DNA of 64,000 nt. Source: Batillaria attramentaria. Taxonomy: Eukaryota > Mollusca > Gastropoda > Batillariidae. The notes under the pieces were generated by a model. That model saw only the letters and a program-made list of their open reading frames with translations, was not told where the DNA came from and made no database searches. Position numbers and translations under genes: made by a program. Numbering within the stretch: position 1 is the first letter of the stretch; each line of letters starts with the position of its first letter. The DNA is taken from positions 1,047,501-1,111,500 of the forward strand of contig JACVVK020000038.1 in the NCBI GenBank assembly GCA_018292915.2. The letters run 5' to 3'. Below are positions 11,311 to 23,720 of this stretch, one piece after another.

Positions 11311-12339
11311 TGGCTGGGTGGTGTTACAGTCATGTACCAACATTAGATGTGAGTGCTTGAAATGGTTGATACCCAGATTCAAGGAGCTAACGCTATCATT
11401 TTTATGCTCACAGATCATACTGAGCTGTTTTCGTGGTATCTATCATCACACCAGACAGAATATTGCATTTTCCAGCGGACAGGCGCACTCACGAGCGAAA
11501 CCTTTTCAAAACATAATTTTGCTTAGCAAAGATGGAACTAGCTCGTTAAAGTATTTGAATGTTCGTCATTTGCTGCCAACTGAACCTACTCCCCGATCCC
11601 TGAGTAGGCCAATGCTGACGTGTGCTTTTTCCATTGGGGAAACAAGACCAAACAGGGGTGTCAGCGAACTGGCTTCAGGACATAAAACAGATAGGGACTG
11701 TGTCGGACACGCGACCGCTGAGAGAGACATGGATGGTCTCCAAGGACGTGCAAAGGATGACGGGAAAGTGAGCATTGTGTCTGGGACTCTGCCCAGAAGA
11801 GCTCTCAGCGGGGAGACAACTCCCAAAGAGACGGTGTCTGGCGTGAACCAATCGAGATCACAGGCGCGCCAGCGTATTAGAGGAGTGCGTTCCCTTTTAT
11901 TCTCTGCTGGAAGTAAATAAGATTAGAGAGTGTGGGCAGAAAACCTATCTTCCTGCGTTTCTTCGTTACCAGCTCCTGACGGAGTGATATGTATGTGTCT
12001 CTGCGAATTCATGTCTGCCCCGTAATGGCAAAAACACAGTAAGCACAGTAAACATATGACGTCATGCTGTCATGACGTCAATGATGTCTTCCATCTTGAA
12101 ATCAACTCTTTTCCCTACAAATGACGTCAGGACTTATTGTGTTGTGAGATTGTAAGGCAGATATACTGTGCTTGTAGACTTTATTCACATCTGCTTCTTG
12201 CAAGAGCGAATCCGACGATGTGCATTCAGAGAAGGGATGCCGGCCATGTTTGATGTTTGTTGATTGTTTGAACACACAACGAATGCCTCGAATACAATCG
12301 TTTGGAACTTTCTTAACTATCATTTCTACAAACTGGCTG

Positions 12340-12600
12340 TTTACAATTCCTTCTAAAATCCTGTCCATACATTCTGCAATCCCTTCTAAAATTCTATCCA
12401 TACCTTCTACAATCCTTTCTAAAATTCTGCCTGTACCTTCAACAATCCCTTCTACAATCCTATCTATACCATCAATGATTCCTCCTAAAATCTTATCTAC
12501 ACCTTCAAAGATCCCTTCTAAAATCCTACCTATCCCACGCAATAATCCCTTCTACAATCCCTTTTATATACACTACCTCCTACAGCCGCGTCTACGATGT
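12340..12600 (-). repeat. 33-bp tandem repeat, open on the minus strand as 11-residue repeats
   Basis: Imperfect 33-bp units built of CCTTCTAAAATCCTATC and ATACCTTC. On the minus strand an ORF (12542 down to 12102, 146 aa) starts in the array and reads RILEGIFEGVD-like 11-mers about six times, then a non-repeat tail. I cannot support it as a gene: no homology is recognised, and a 33-bp repeat keeps frames open by chance. Confidence 0.75.
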
Positions 12601-12629
12601 AGCAAACCTTAAAGACACCCCCCTCCCCT

Positions 12630-12638
<9 letters not shown>

Positions 12639-12668
<30 letters not shown>

Positions 12669-12682
12669 CCCCCCCCCCGCCC
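12639..12682 (+). repeat. (CA)n and poly-C tract
   Basis: (CA)14 followed by a run of C. The stretch 12683-13140 shows no recognisable gene. Confidence 0.9.
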
Positions 12683-13143
12683 CCTCGTCCTCACATGCGT
12701 GCAGGTGTAGGTCACAAGCACAACTGTTTTACATGCAAAACAAAACACACCCTATATAAAACCAAATAATCTTAGAAATGGCGCCTTTGAGTTGTAACGG
12801 ACCCATAGAGCACCACAGCAGCGTTACGGTTCCCCACTTGTGGATTATGTGTGAAGGAGGCTGTCAGGTGGAGGATTACTTGGCCTGAACGGTGCCGGAC
12901 ATCAGACAATTAACCATTGTCCACACACAGCAATGGCAACGATCCTCGGGCCGGCAAATGCCAGAAGTGGTGCTAGACGGTATGGCTGGTGTGACGAGTC
13001 GATATCGCTCACTAAGCTATAGGGGATCGTGGTACTCTAGCTCTCTGAGGTGGGAGAGCAGGATTGGTACTGACTCACCAAATGGCTACTTCCGGATGGT
13101 GTTTTGGTGTCTGTGTACCGGTCGGCAGTGGTATTCCTCTTAG

Positions 13144-13545
13144 AGATCTAAGCTCCCAACAAAAGACTTTCCGAAGTGTGAAAAAAATGTTACAGAGTCG
13201 ACCGTGCAAGCACAGTCAACTCTGTCACAGTTGCAGAGTTTTCAGCGTCCTTGAAACCCCAATAAAAGCCAAGGGCAGCCTGATTCACAGCTCAGTTTGC
13301 GTTTTGACGTTGAATGAGAAAGATCGTGCAGCACTCCACATCCCGGCGTTGGACACTGTAGCGGATGTGTCTCGCTCACTGACCCAAAGCCAAATAATGT
13401 CACGGCAAACTCGTGCTCTGGTTTTATAAGGGTCCCCCAAGCGCTGAAAACTCTGCAACTGTGACAGAGTTGACTGTGCTTGCACGGTCGACTCTGTGAA
13501 ATGTTTTTCACACTTCGGAAAGCTTTTTGTTGGGAGCTTAGATCT
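13144..13545. mobile_element. TTAA-flanked inverted-repeat element, about 402 bp
   Basis: Inverted repeats of about 105 bp: 13144-13248 (AGATCTAAGCTCCCAAC...GCAGAGTTTTCAGCG) matches the reverse complement of 13441-13545. It is flanked by TTAA at 13546-13549 and the mutated TTAG at 13140-13143. It codes for nothing recognisable. Related copies: 23793-26100 (interrupted), 63519-63866, and a fragment near 36570-36660. TTAA flanks suggest piggyBac-type mobilisation, which is inference. Confidence 0.85.
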
Positions 13546-13972
13546 TTAAGAGCCCGAACCCGACTTCCCCATGATAAGGCTGGTTTAAAAACAACAACAA
13601 CAAAAAACAACACTGCCCACCAGTAGAAGGCACTTCAAACCATTATTATACAGACTTCAACATAAGTCAAGGACCACTTGCAAATTTGGCTAAAATTCCT
13701 GGAAGATGTCCGTGCAGCACATGGCACCTGGCTAAACGACCCGAAGTGTGGACACCGATACTGGCCTATATGATGTAGTGACTGTTTGTAATTATGTGTG
13801 TTTTGGCTCGAGAGTTTTATTGGGTTCAGGTCAGATCATATCAAATCAAACACATCTTTATTGTCCCAAGCTGGAATTTCATGTGTGGTGGGCATAGGAA
13901 ACAAGGCGATACTACACGCAACTTCACATGAAGAAACACATAAAATAATGTACAATACACACTACAATTAAG

Positions 13973-14135
13973 ATTTGTTTGTTTGTTTGTTTGTTTGTTT
14001 GTTTGTTTGTTTGTTTGTTTGTTTGTTGGTTGGGTTGGTTGGTTGGTTGGTTTTGGGTTGGTTTTTTTTGTTTGTATGTTTGTTTTCAGATTGTAGTATT
14101 GTTTGTTTGTTTGTTTTGTTTGTTTGTTTGTTTTG
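13973..14135 (+). repeat. (GTTT)n and GGTT-rich tract
   Basis: About 13 GTTT units at 13975-14026, then GGTT repeats and further GTTT runs. The flanks 13560-13970 and 14140-14970 show no recognisable gene. Confidence 0.92.
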
Positions 14136-14971
14136 TTGTCGAATATTTATCGTGGGAAATATGGATTGCGTACCTATGAGTATCCCAATATACGAGAGCT
14201 TGGGACCAGCTACTTTTTCTTGCGTATCTGCAAAAAAACAAAAACAAAAAAAAAAAACACAAAAAAAAACCAACAACACAAAACGGAAACAGACATCGAC
14301 AAGAAACAACTTAATTTCAACATTCTCTCATTCCTTTCATCTTTAAGTAGGACACACCCATAAGTGTTAGCCGAAGAGTTCCACCATAAAATCGATTTCA
14401 AAGACATTTTCCACCCACTGATAATTTCTTATAACGTCCTCGTGTCTTATAGTGCGCACAGGGATTTCAGCACAGGTCCGGGAAAATCGAAATGTACAAG
14501 ACTTTATGGGTGCATTTGACCTTCGCTTTCCCGGCTGGGTGCATTTCACCTTCGGGTTCCCAGTAGAAAGAAAAGGTTGACGCGGATTTATGGCGTGTGG
14601 GTGAGCGCAGTCTGGCAAATTCCCTTGTTGCTCGTTGTCTTCTCCATCAGTGTCTAGTTAAAAATCCTCTCCGGAATTTAACACCCCCAAAAAAGGAGAA
14701 TAGGAAATGTCAAAACTTGTGAGAATTCGCAGTTCCCTCGTGTGTATTATGGTATGGTATCGTTGGTATTGTAGACTTCTCCTCGGCGCACATATCCATC
14801 TCTACTGAAATGCTCATGGCGTCGCATGACTGGAGGACGAAGCGGTGAAAGCCAGCTGCCACTAAACGCTGCTTTATGTGCAAACCTTCGCCCTGCTATT
14901 CACTCTGGTGCGTGCGACAGTATTTCTGTTTTTCCACGCCACCGGCCGCAGCCTATTCTTCTTCGAAAGAT

Positions 14972-15147
14972 GGGGGAGCCGGGGTGGTCGAATGGTAGAG
15001 CGTTGGACTTCTAATGCTCGGGTCGTGAGTTCGATCCCGGCTGGGGCCAAATATTTGTGCTGGCCTTTTCATCGTTGCCCCGTCTTTGATATCACCCTAT
15101 GTGGTGAAAAAGGACGTTAAACCCCCAAACACCCACCCCACCCACCC
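14972..15147 (+). mobile_element. SINE-A copy
   Basis: Full-length copy. Flanks TCTTCGAAAGA and TCTTCCAAAGA form a target-site duplication with one mismatch. Confidence 0.9.
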
Positions 15148-15433
15148 TCTTCCAAAGACTGGTGGACGTGGGATTTTTAGCGTGCACACTTGAAATTCGT
15201 GCGTGTGTGTGTACATGACGGACTGACAGGCACCGTAAACGCGTCTGCACGTAATTTTGACTCGATTTGGAATGAAAAACTTTAACCAAATTCCTGCCCG
15301 GCAGCTTAAGATCCGAAGTCGGATACCGGCTTAACCACCAGACCAGCCCCCGTGTCTTGACAGAAGCTAATTCATGTTCATTATTGAAACTGACGGAAAA
15401 GGAATCTCTGTCGTATACCCATCAGTGTCAAAA

Positions 15434-15617
15434 AAACACCCCCCCCCCCACCCCCACCCCCACCCCCACCCCGCCCCCAACCCCCCACCCCCTCAAAAAA
15501 AAAACAAAAAAAAAACTTCTGTTTGTATGTCTGTCTGTCTGTCTGTCATGCTGGCTGGCTGGCTTACGCATTCTCCGTGGTAGAAAAGGACGTTAGACTT
15601 CCAAACACCCCCCCCCC
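15434..15617 (+). repeat. C-rich/A-rich low complexity with SINE-A tail fragment
   Basis: CCCCCA repeats at 15438-15495, CTGT repeats at 15530-15547, then a SINE-A 3' fragment (GGTAGAAAAGGACGTTAGAC) at 15578-15617. The stretch 15618-15970 shows no recognisable gene. Confidence 0.7.
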
Positions 15618-15972
15618 CCACCCTCCGTGACTTTACAGACTGTTGAACCACATGATCTGGAAACTGAATACCACGAAAACCGGCGAAAACTAGTCAATGG
15701 AAACAGATACGCGTGTCTGCGCATGCGTTCTCTGTCAGGCGGAATCCCAGCATGCAGCAACGCGACAGCCCAGCAGAGGAGAGCGGCAATTAGATGCTGA
15801 AAGCTTTCTCTGATCAGTTGCCTCTAACACCGTGATCACTTTGATTCCCCGACTGTTTGCTCGCTTGCTGTCTTGATCAGGGAGACTGGGCTGGAGGGAG
15901 AAATAGGGAGGTGGTCACGCTTGCAGACAAACACTGTGATCAAGTGGAAACCGATTTGTTATTTGGAGCCTT

Positions 15973-16458
<486 letters not shown>

Positions 16459-16787
16459 AGAGAGAGAGAGAGAGACACAGAGAGAGAGAGAGGGAGATGT
16501 TTGTTACACGCACACATTTCGTGACGCTTGTATCTGATGTGGAGATCGTTACTCTGAAAACTTGCTCGATAAGTATTTTTTTGTGGAAGATAGAGAGAGG
16601 GGGAGGGGGGGGGGAGACAGCGGAGACAGAAAGAGAAAGAGCAGGGTCATGTCGCCCGTGTTGTATGAAACTGGTGCCCATTGACTTTCGCTCTTCTAAG
16701 TTACAATTTCATTAAATGTCCAGAGTGAAATGCATCATTAAATCAGGCGGCACAGCTGGTAGTTTTGTTTCTTTTGAAGGGAAGGTT

Positions 16788-16950
16788 TTTGTTTGTTTGT
16801 TTGTTTGTTTGTTTGTTTGTTTGTTTGTTTGTTTGTTTGTTTGTTTGTTTGTTTGTCGCTGCTGTTGTTGTTGTGTTTCTCTTTTGTTTTGTTTTGTTTT
16901 GTTTTGTTTTGTTTTGTTTGGTTGGTTGTTGTTGTTGTTGTTGTTTTGCA
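16788..16950 (+). repeat. (GTTT)n, (GTTTT)n and (GTT)n tract
   Basis: About 17 GTTT units, then GTTTT units at about 16883-16919 and GTT units to about 16947. The stretch 16951-17500 shows no recognisable gene. Confidence 0.92.
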
Positions 16951-17463
16951 AAATGCGCTGTGTCCCTCTTTATGCTTGTCTCCTATTTATTTATAGTTTT
17001 ATTACTGGCCTCACATTGCAGTTTCATTCCAGTCACTCAGTTCACCTGCATTTGATCCTCAGTACCAATCCAACATGAAAGGAAGCACTTTTGTTTGATT
17101 TTTCTAGCAAACACACTGGCTCAGAAGAGGCCTTCAGAAAATCCTACACGTAAAGGTCACGCTGATATGAATCTCGTTAAGCTGATCTCTACGCCAACTA
17201 TCTCAGACAGACAGACAGTATTAAGGTCGTCAGCTGATCGGTGTGGTGAGCTAAGAATTAAATTAAAAGACATTGATCAGACCCTGCTACTATTTGCTCA
17301 GTAGGAAGAGTTCCGGTGACGTCACTGGCTGAGAGGACGAAAATTGGGTTGAGACGATCCGCTCACTTACCGGTACCGGTCTCGTCTTCTCCGTGGCGTA
17401 GTTGTAAAATGGAAACAGATCTGTTAGATGAGCGAAATGATCACTGTGCCAAAGATTTTGTGG

Positions 17464-17640
<177 letters not shown>

Positions 17641-19560
17641 GACACGACACGACTCGAATCGACTCGACTCGACAGATTTTACTGATTCCGGCCATGGGCC
17701 GCTATCACGAGGGTGAACAAAACAAAACAGTAACAATCAAAGGAACGCACATACATGAACATGAACAACAAGGACATTAACAGCATATTAACACAAAGTA
17801 TGAATGAATAGTAAAAATAATCTATACAACGTATCACAGCAAGGCGCGGCGTTTGAGAGCAAAAAAAACCCCCAGGAATTTCGCCAAGTTAATAATCTTG
17901 GCCTCGCTATTGCCTTTCATGATACTGACAAACTGGGAAGGAGAGACAGACAGACACGCAGACAGACAGAGACGGGCATGATGCATGCATAGTACACCAC
18001 GTTGTCTTATTGTTTGTTTGTTTGTTCGCTTGCTTCCTGTTTGCGTGTTTGTTTGTCCATTTCTTCGTTTGCGGGGTTTTCCGCCATCTTAGATACTAGT
18101 CGATGACAGGGTAACGAAAATGCAAAAGGCAAAAACATTCCTTGTATGTGCCTTTCAATAGAGAATTGAACTCAGGACCCGAGCATTCAGAATCCAACAC
18201 TCTCCCATCTCACCTACCTGTATCCTGCATGCACGGGCTACCCGTGATTCTTGCTATCGTCATGGGCGTGTTGCTGCCTGGACGTTACGCCCAAAACGCT
18301 CACCCACAGTTCAGGACTCAGCCCGCAACATCACGTGCTCTCTGCAGCACAGGACGGGTCAATGACAGCACGCAGGCCACCTCAGTATTTTTCGGGCTGA
18401 GTGCGGAACTGTTCGAGTCATGTCCATCACTAGTTTGTATACTACAAACTCTATTGACTAGTGTGTTTGTGGCAGAGTAATGGGAAACACACGGTTGGAA
18501 ATCTTCTGTCCGTGACGCATCCAAGTTCGTGCAGCAGGTAGCAACAAAGCAAAACTGAAACGAAGAAGAACCTGAAAAGGAATACATGTTACTGTTGAAC
18601 AGTTGTTTACGCGCGGGTAGATGAGTGCTTCAAGCGTTGATTTTCGATCTTGCGGTGAAAATTCGTACAAGCCAACTCAATAAACAGTACAGTCCCCTTT
18701 CGTTGTCGGGTTTCTCACACCTATAATTTCGAGTCTTGGCGGACCTGTCTGGCGACACAGAAAACTTCCTTCTGGATTTCTAACGGTGCCACGGTGGGAT
18801 CTTATCGTTGTCACACCTTTCATTCAAAACCAATTTGCCACCCAGCCGACACAGCCCAAATCCTCGCCGCCCCACAACTGACGCTCCAAACTGTGAATGT
18901 AGGGGGTCAGACGAATGGGACTAGTTCCACACTGCCCTATGCTCACTGTATATGTATAGTAGTACAAGTAGTGTGCCTTCATCAGGGAGACCCGACGTTG
19001 ACCCAGTTTCACAGATGATCGGATACCGAGTCCGTGGACGTCCAGACGGTAGAAATGCAAGCCGCGAATCCTGCAGGCGCAGAAACAAACCCGCACCATT
19101 ATTTGCCCAGCAAATACCAATCCGTGTCCGTGTATACGTGTCGATCGCTTCTCCCCCCCCCCCCCCGGTCCGGGCAGGGCCCGAGGGGGTAGGGGCCGGG
19201 TCGATGTATGGATTATGGAGTCTGCAAACGGAAATCCCTACTCCCGGGGCTGCCATAGACACGATCACGTGACACGGTGCCACGGTGCCAGAACGTGGTT
19301 AACCACAGAGACTGAGTCCGCCGTGTCTTTTCTTTCTTTTGGGGGGGGGCTATTTTTGTGTATTGCTTTTTTGGGGGGAATGGAGGGTGGTGCTCTTTTG
19401 TACCTTTTCTTCTTTTTCCTGAAACTTTTTTTCTTTTCCTTCTTTTATGTATTTTTTCTCTCTCTTCTTCCTCTTTTTCCACAGAAAACTAAGCTGTATT
19501 CTGTTGGAAAATGAGCACTAAAGACTTCAGCATTATCCTTCAATAGCTAGGAAGCCTTTA
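17641..19560. other. Intergenic stretch without recognisable gene
   Basis: Scattered short ORFs up to 120 aa occur on both strands, none with motifs. A degraded SINE-A-like piece (ACCCGAGCATTCAGAATCCA) lies at about 18177-18196, and T- and G-rich tracts at 19330-19480. Confidence 0.55.
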
Positions 19561-19566
19561 CTGGTG

Positions 19567-19610
19567 TGTGTGTGTGTGTGTGTGTGGTGTGTGTGTGTGT
19601 GTGTGTGGTT
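19567..19610 (+). repeat. (GT)n microsatellite
   Basis: Two GT runs broken by one GG. Confidence 0.9.
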
Positions 19611-19792
19611 TCAGTCCTGTCTTGCTGATCGCACGCAACACGTATCGAAATAATTTCCCTCCATCAGCTGGAATCAAACCCTCTTTCTGTAAAGCGTGGT
19701 TGGCATTTACTTTTTATAAGAAGGAAAAGAGATTAAAAGAAAATGCAGAGGTGTACATCTTGTGCGAGTACAACATCACCAAGCGCATGGGA

Positions 19793-20545
19793 GGAGGCAA
19801 TATGCAGGCAAAAGAACTCAGCCAGTTTTCCTGTCTTTATCACTCAGGCCTCTAACAGAACCTGTACCATTCCTGGTACTTATAGTCTACAAGGAGATGG
19901 GCGTTCTAAGAGTGAAAGGGGTAAAGAAAAAGAAGAAGAAGAACCTAGTAAGGAGGCAGTGTGCAGGCAAAGGTCCTTAGCCAGATATCCTGTCTATCAC
20001 TCAGGTCTCTATAAGAGAATCTGGACCATTCCTGGTACTTATAGTCCACAAGGAGAGGGGCGTTCTAAGGGTGGGTGGGGTGTTTGGGAGTTTAACGTCC
20101 TTTTCCACCACATAAGGGTGATATCAAAGACGGGGCAACGAGAAAAAGGTCAGCACAAATATCTGGCCCACGCCGGGAGGGGCTTTCTCAGAGTGAAAAG
20201 GGGTAAAGAAGAAGAACTTAGTAAGGAGGCAGTGTGCAGGCAAAGGACCTGAGCCAGTTTCCTTTATCACTCAGGTTCTAACAGAATCTGTACCATTCCT
20301 GGTACTTACAGTCCACAGGGAGAGGGAAGTTCAAAGAGTGAAACGGGTAAAGAAGATGAAGGAACAGAACTTAGTGAGGAGGCAGTGTGCAGGCAAAGGG
20401 CCTACGTCGAGTTTCCTTTCTTTATTTGTCGAGGGGTCCTTTGTGATGGATCCGTGCGTGGAATCTGGACCATTCACGGTACTAACTCGGGAAGGAGCGT
20501 GAAGCTTAAAGAACGAGAGGGGTAAACACTTAAAGAAGAAGGCGA
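19793..20545 (+). repeat. 160-bp tandem repeat, four copies, one split by a SINE
   Basis: Units start near 19793, 19953, 20225 and 20378 with GGAGGCAGTGTGCAGGCAAA and contain ACCATTCCTGGTACTTATAG and GGGGTAAAGAA. The second interval is 272 bp because a SINE-A piece (20069-20177) lies inside it. The last unit is diverged. Confidence 0.88.
20069..20177 (-). mobile_element. SINE-A, 5'-truncated copy
   Basis: Tail and central part only; the tRNA-like head is absent. Inserted into a unit of the 160-bp tandem array. Confidence 0.85.
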
Positions 20546-20714
20546 AAAAGGAATCCCAGCGTGAGAAGAAGACCAAATCATCAATACCATCAGGCAAGCC
20601 ATCAACTTTGTTCAAAGCTTCCATGGTCTGTAATCGTGCCCAACGCCCCAGTCTGCCCCACGTCCGCCCGTAATGACTGCTGGCACACAATTTTGGCACG
20701 TCACCGCCACACGG

Positions 20715-20940
20715 GCAGCTCTGATTGGTGGAGCAGACGAGGCACGTGCCAATACGCGCGAAAAGTCTGGGCCGGTCATCCCGGAGCACGGAGCGCCAAT
20801 AAAGAGCTGGAAAATCGATTCTGATTGGTCGGAGGGGGAAAAGTGTCAGTGCGGAAAAGTAAAATTGATTGCCATTGGCTGCCCGCCGACAGGACGCCGA
20901 ACGTTGGGGAAGGTTAAAACCGACTGTGATTGGATGGTAC
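20715..20940. promoter_or_regulatory. Cluster of six CCAAT/ATTGG boxes
   Basis: ATTGG at 20724, 20824, 20874 and 20929, and CCAAT at 20749 and 20796, in locally GC-rich sequence. The spacing is near 25, 50 or 100 bp. This would suit a CCAAT-dependent promoter, but no gene is recognisable next to it, so the call is tentative. Confidence 0.3.
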
Positions 20941-21115
20941 GGGCAAAATGTCAAAAGACTTGTGCTTTCAAAAAAAAAAACCTGAAGAAAAAACGGCATG
21001 CACTTATGCAGTGACATTTGAAGGGATAAGAGGGAGATGGTCTCACTGGAATGTACTGTATTCTGGTGATACGAAAATTAAATCCATCGTCATGTTATAT
21101 ACTTATAGGGATGTG

Positions 21116-21142
21116 TGTCTGTTTGTCTGTGTGTGTGTCTGT

Positions 21143-21188
<46 letters not shown>

Positions 21189-21200
21189 ACTTGTGTGCAA
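21116..21200 (+). repeat. (GT)n microsatellite
   Basis: GTCT/GT repeats. No gene is seen in 20946-21370. Confidence 0.9.
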
Positions 21201-21374
21201 GATTTACTTGTGTGCGTGACTGAGGCTTCTGTTAGTGCAAGTTTTACTTGTTATTGTTATGACTTTTTATTATTTTTTATGGTGGCCTATAATTTCCCTT
21301 CTCTGGATTAATAGAGTAATTTGAATTTGAAATTGACTTGAATGTTGTAAAAGGTAGGAACAGAAAGGATGATG

Positions 21375-21640
21375 AACCGGCCCCAGCAGTGTGGTGGATA
21401 GCACTTCGGACCATGGATCGGGAGACTCGGGTTCGAATCCCATTCGAGGCAAGCGGGATTTTTCCTACCTAGGTCGGCTTATACCCAGAGCGGGTGTGCT
21501 ATGGGCGCAATGGGGAAGCTGTTGCCGCATAGCCGAGATTCATTCACTTCACGGGTGCAACCCTGGGGGTGCTTCCCTTGGTGTGACACATCTGATGATG
21601 TGGATGATTACGTAGTTCTCGGGCCTGGTTAACACCGGGC
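21375..21640 (+). mobile_element. tRNA-like SINE (separate family)
   Basis: The head reads GTGTGGTGGATAGCAC and, 34 bp after it, GGTTCGAATCCC, an A-box and B-box pair; a unique body of about 180 bp follows. Single copy here, so its ends are uncertain. A run of G/C follows at 21811-21832. Confidence 0.5.
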
Positions 21641-22153
21641 CTGAATATTTATGACAGGAATGAAATCCGGCCCTGTCCCGCAGTCCCAAACCACACAGAC
21701 CTCCATAGCATCATTTTACCATGATCCTTATCTCCATCATCATGCATAAGGGGTAAACATTGCCCCCAGCTTCCGAGCCCTCTGTGGATTCAACCCCATG
21801 ACCTGGGAGGATCCCCCCCCCCCCCCCCCCGGCGCTGGCAATGAGTTGGGGCAGAAAAAAAGGATGAAAAAGGATGATGAATAATAGAAACCGAATGGCA
21901 GGAGCGGACAGACAGAGGGGACAGTGGAGATGGACAGTCAGCGAATTGTACAGACAGTGAGCGATGTTCAGCCCGACAGAATCGTCCGACCCACGAACCG
22001 TCCAGAAACGGACATTTAACGAGTGGCTCGTGCAAAACGCTTATTGATTTCTTTCTGTTCGTGTCACAGAGTATATATCTCTTAAAAGCCAAGGCAAAAA
22101 TCGCAAGTTTGGTTGAAATCTTCAGGTCACTCCAGGAGCCACTTCAAAAAATT

Positions 22154-22210
22154 GTTTGTTTGTTTGTTTGTTTGTTGTTGGTGGTGGTGTTTTGGGGTGG
22201 GTGTGTGTGT

Positions 22211-22258
<48 letters not shown>

Positions 22259-22262
22259 GTTT
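22154..22262 (+). repeat. (GTTT)n and (GT)n tract
   Basis: GTTT repeats at 22157-22175 and GT at 22199-22254. Confidence 0.92.
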
Positions 22263-22435
22263 TGTTTTGGGGGTGATTAATTCTGTCTGATGTTGGTCAC
22301 TGCGCCCGCGACAATGATTCCAGGAGGGACGTACAATACAGGCGGTTTCCAGTGTCCACTGTCCGCTGTCTCTGGGGAGGGTAATGTGAAATGTGATTCA
22401 TCTTACGAGCTATCTAGCTACCAAAGCAAGTTAGA

Positions 22436-22439
<4 letters not shown>

Positions 22440-22500
<61 letters not shown>
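22440..22500 (+). repeat. (CA)n microsatellite
   Basis: (CA)30, uninterrupted. Confidence 0.95.
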
Positions 22501-22502
<2 letters not shown>

Positions 22503-22798
22503 TTCCTGCTTCTTTTAATCGGACATAAATGGGTCAATACTTTGAAGCAGCCGCTGGCACGCAAGGGGAGACAACCAAACTGAAACTCAGGATGCTGGGT
22601 GGAGTTACCAAACATGATGTCAGAAGACAGACAGCGCGAGTCCTATCTATATAGCGCGTGCTTGCGGCCAGCTTGGTTTGTGAAACGTGATTGCGGCGGA
22701 AATGAAAACGGCTTTTATTGCGCTCCGGCCGGCAGCGGCTCTGAGAAAGACAAACTGGCGAGATCAGCGTGACAAACAACACAATCAGGAACGCTTAA

Positions 22799-23133
22799 GG
22801 CGATGTCACACGGAAAACATGAAAACGCCCGAAACATGCTTTCCGAAACAATACATGACACACGTGAAAACATGTTTTGCTCCGGTCTTCTTCGCCATGT
22901 TGACTGAGCGGCTACGGGAAGGTGTCACTTGACAATTCGCACGGCGGCTTTCATTGGTTGAAACACAAAACATGTTTTCGGATTTTAGGGCAGGCTCTAA
23001 AACTGAAAACACGATCAAAACATGTTTTGAAAACATTGTTGTGAAGTATGTCACACGACAAAAACGTTGTTTCGCAGCAAAACATCTGAAAACAATGTTT
23101 TCAAGTGTTTTTGCCCTCTCGTGTGACATGGCC
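22799..23133. mobile_element. Candidate MITE, about 335 bp
   Basis: It starts GGCGATGTCACACGG and ends with the near-inverse CGTGTGACATGGCC. The body carries many AAACATGTTTT palindromes. The left flank is TTAA and the right flank ATTA, so the target duplication is uncertain. Confidence 0.6.
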
Positions 23134-23173
23134 ATTACTGTCCAATGGACTAGTTACTAGTTAGTGGTCCTTC

Positions 23174-23720
23174 AGCCTGGAATTCTCTCCCTCATTCTCT
23201 CCGCCAGTCATCCTCCCTTGTAACCTTCAAGAAAAATCTTAAAACCCATAATTATGTTTTCATCCCTGAACACCACTTAACTGTTCGCGCCACTTCATTT
23301 TCCCAGCATGAACGTGTCGTTGCGCCTAGGCCATGACCTTAGGGCTCTGTATATTTGGTTTAAACAGGTTTATTGCAATACTGACAAGTCGTTCCAGTAA
23401 ACAGATAGTGAGCATAAAACAAGCGGCACCGCTTATGTTAATGGTCAGTGGGAAAAAGTACATGTACATATTGACAGCATTGAAATGGCAGACTAAACTG
23501 GTAAGTAATTATGATAGATTAAAACTACAGGAGAGAGAGAGAGAGAGAGAGAGAGAGGTTCTATATGCACTCACAACAACGAAAACAAACAAACAAACAA
23601 ACTCCACTGGCTCTGTATATTTCTTTTCATTTGTTACTTTACCTTGAATCGCTTAGAAGTGTTATTTAGCAATAGGTTACAGCGCTATATAAGTATTGCC
23701 ATTATTATTATTATTATTAG
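23174..23720 (+). pseudogene. LINE 3' remnant
   Basis: Reads PSAWNSLPHSLRQSSSLVTF then KKNLKT in one frame (23174-23335), the usual C-terminal block of non-LTR reverse transcriptases. It is followed by a 3' end with GCGCTATATAAGTATTGCC and (ATT)n. The 5' part is absent. Confidence 0.7.

Noticed and set aside
10895..11920. 341-residue ORF with a non-repeat C-terminal half
   Set aside because: The first half is a GT array; the remaining 200 residues have no motif, no supported start and no splice context.
20331..21017. 228-residue minus-strand ORF
   Set aside because: It overlaps the 160-bp tandem array and a CCAAT cluster and shows no recognised domain.
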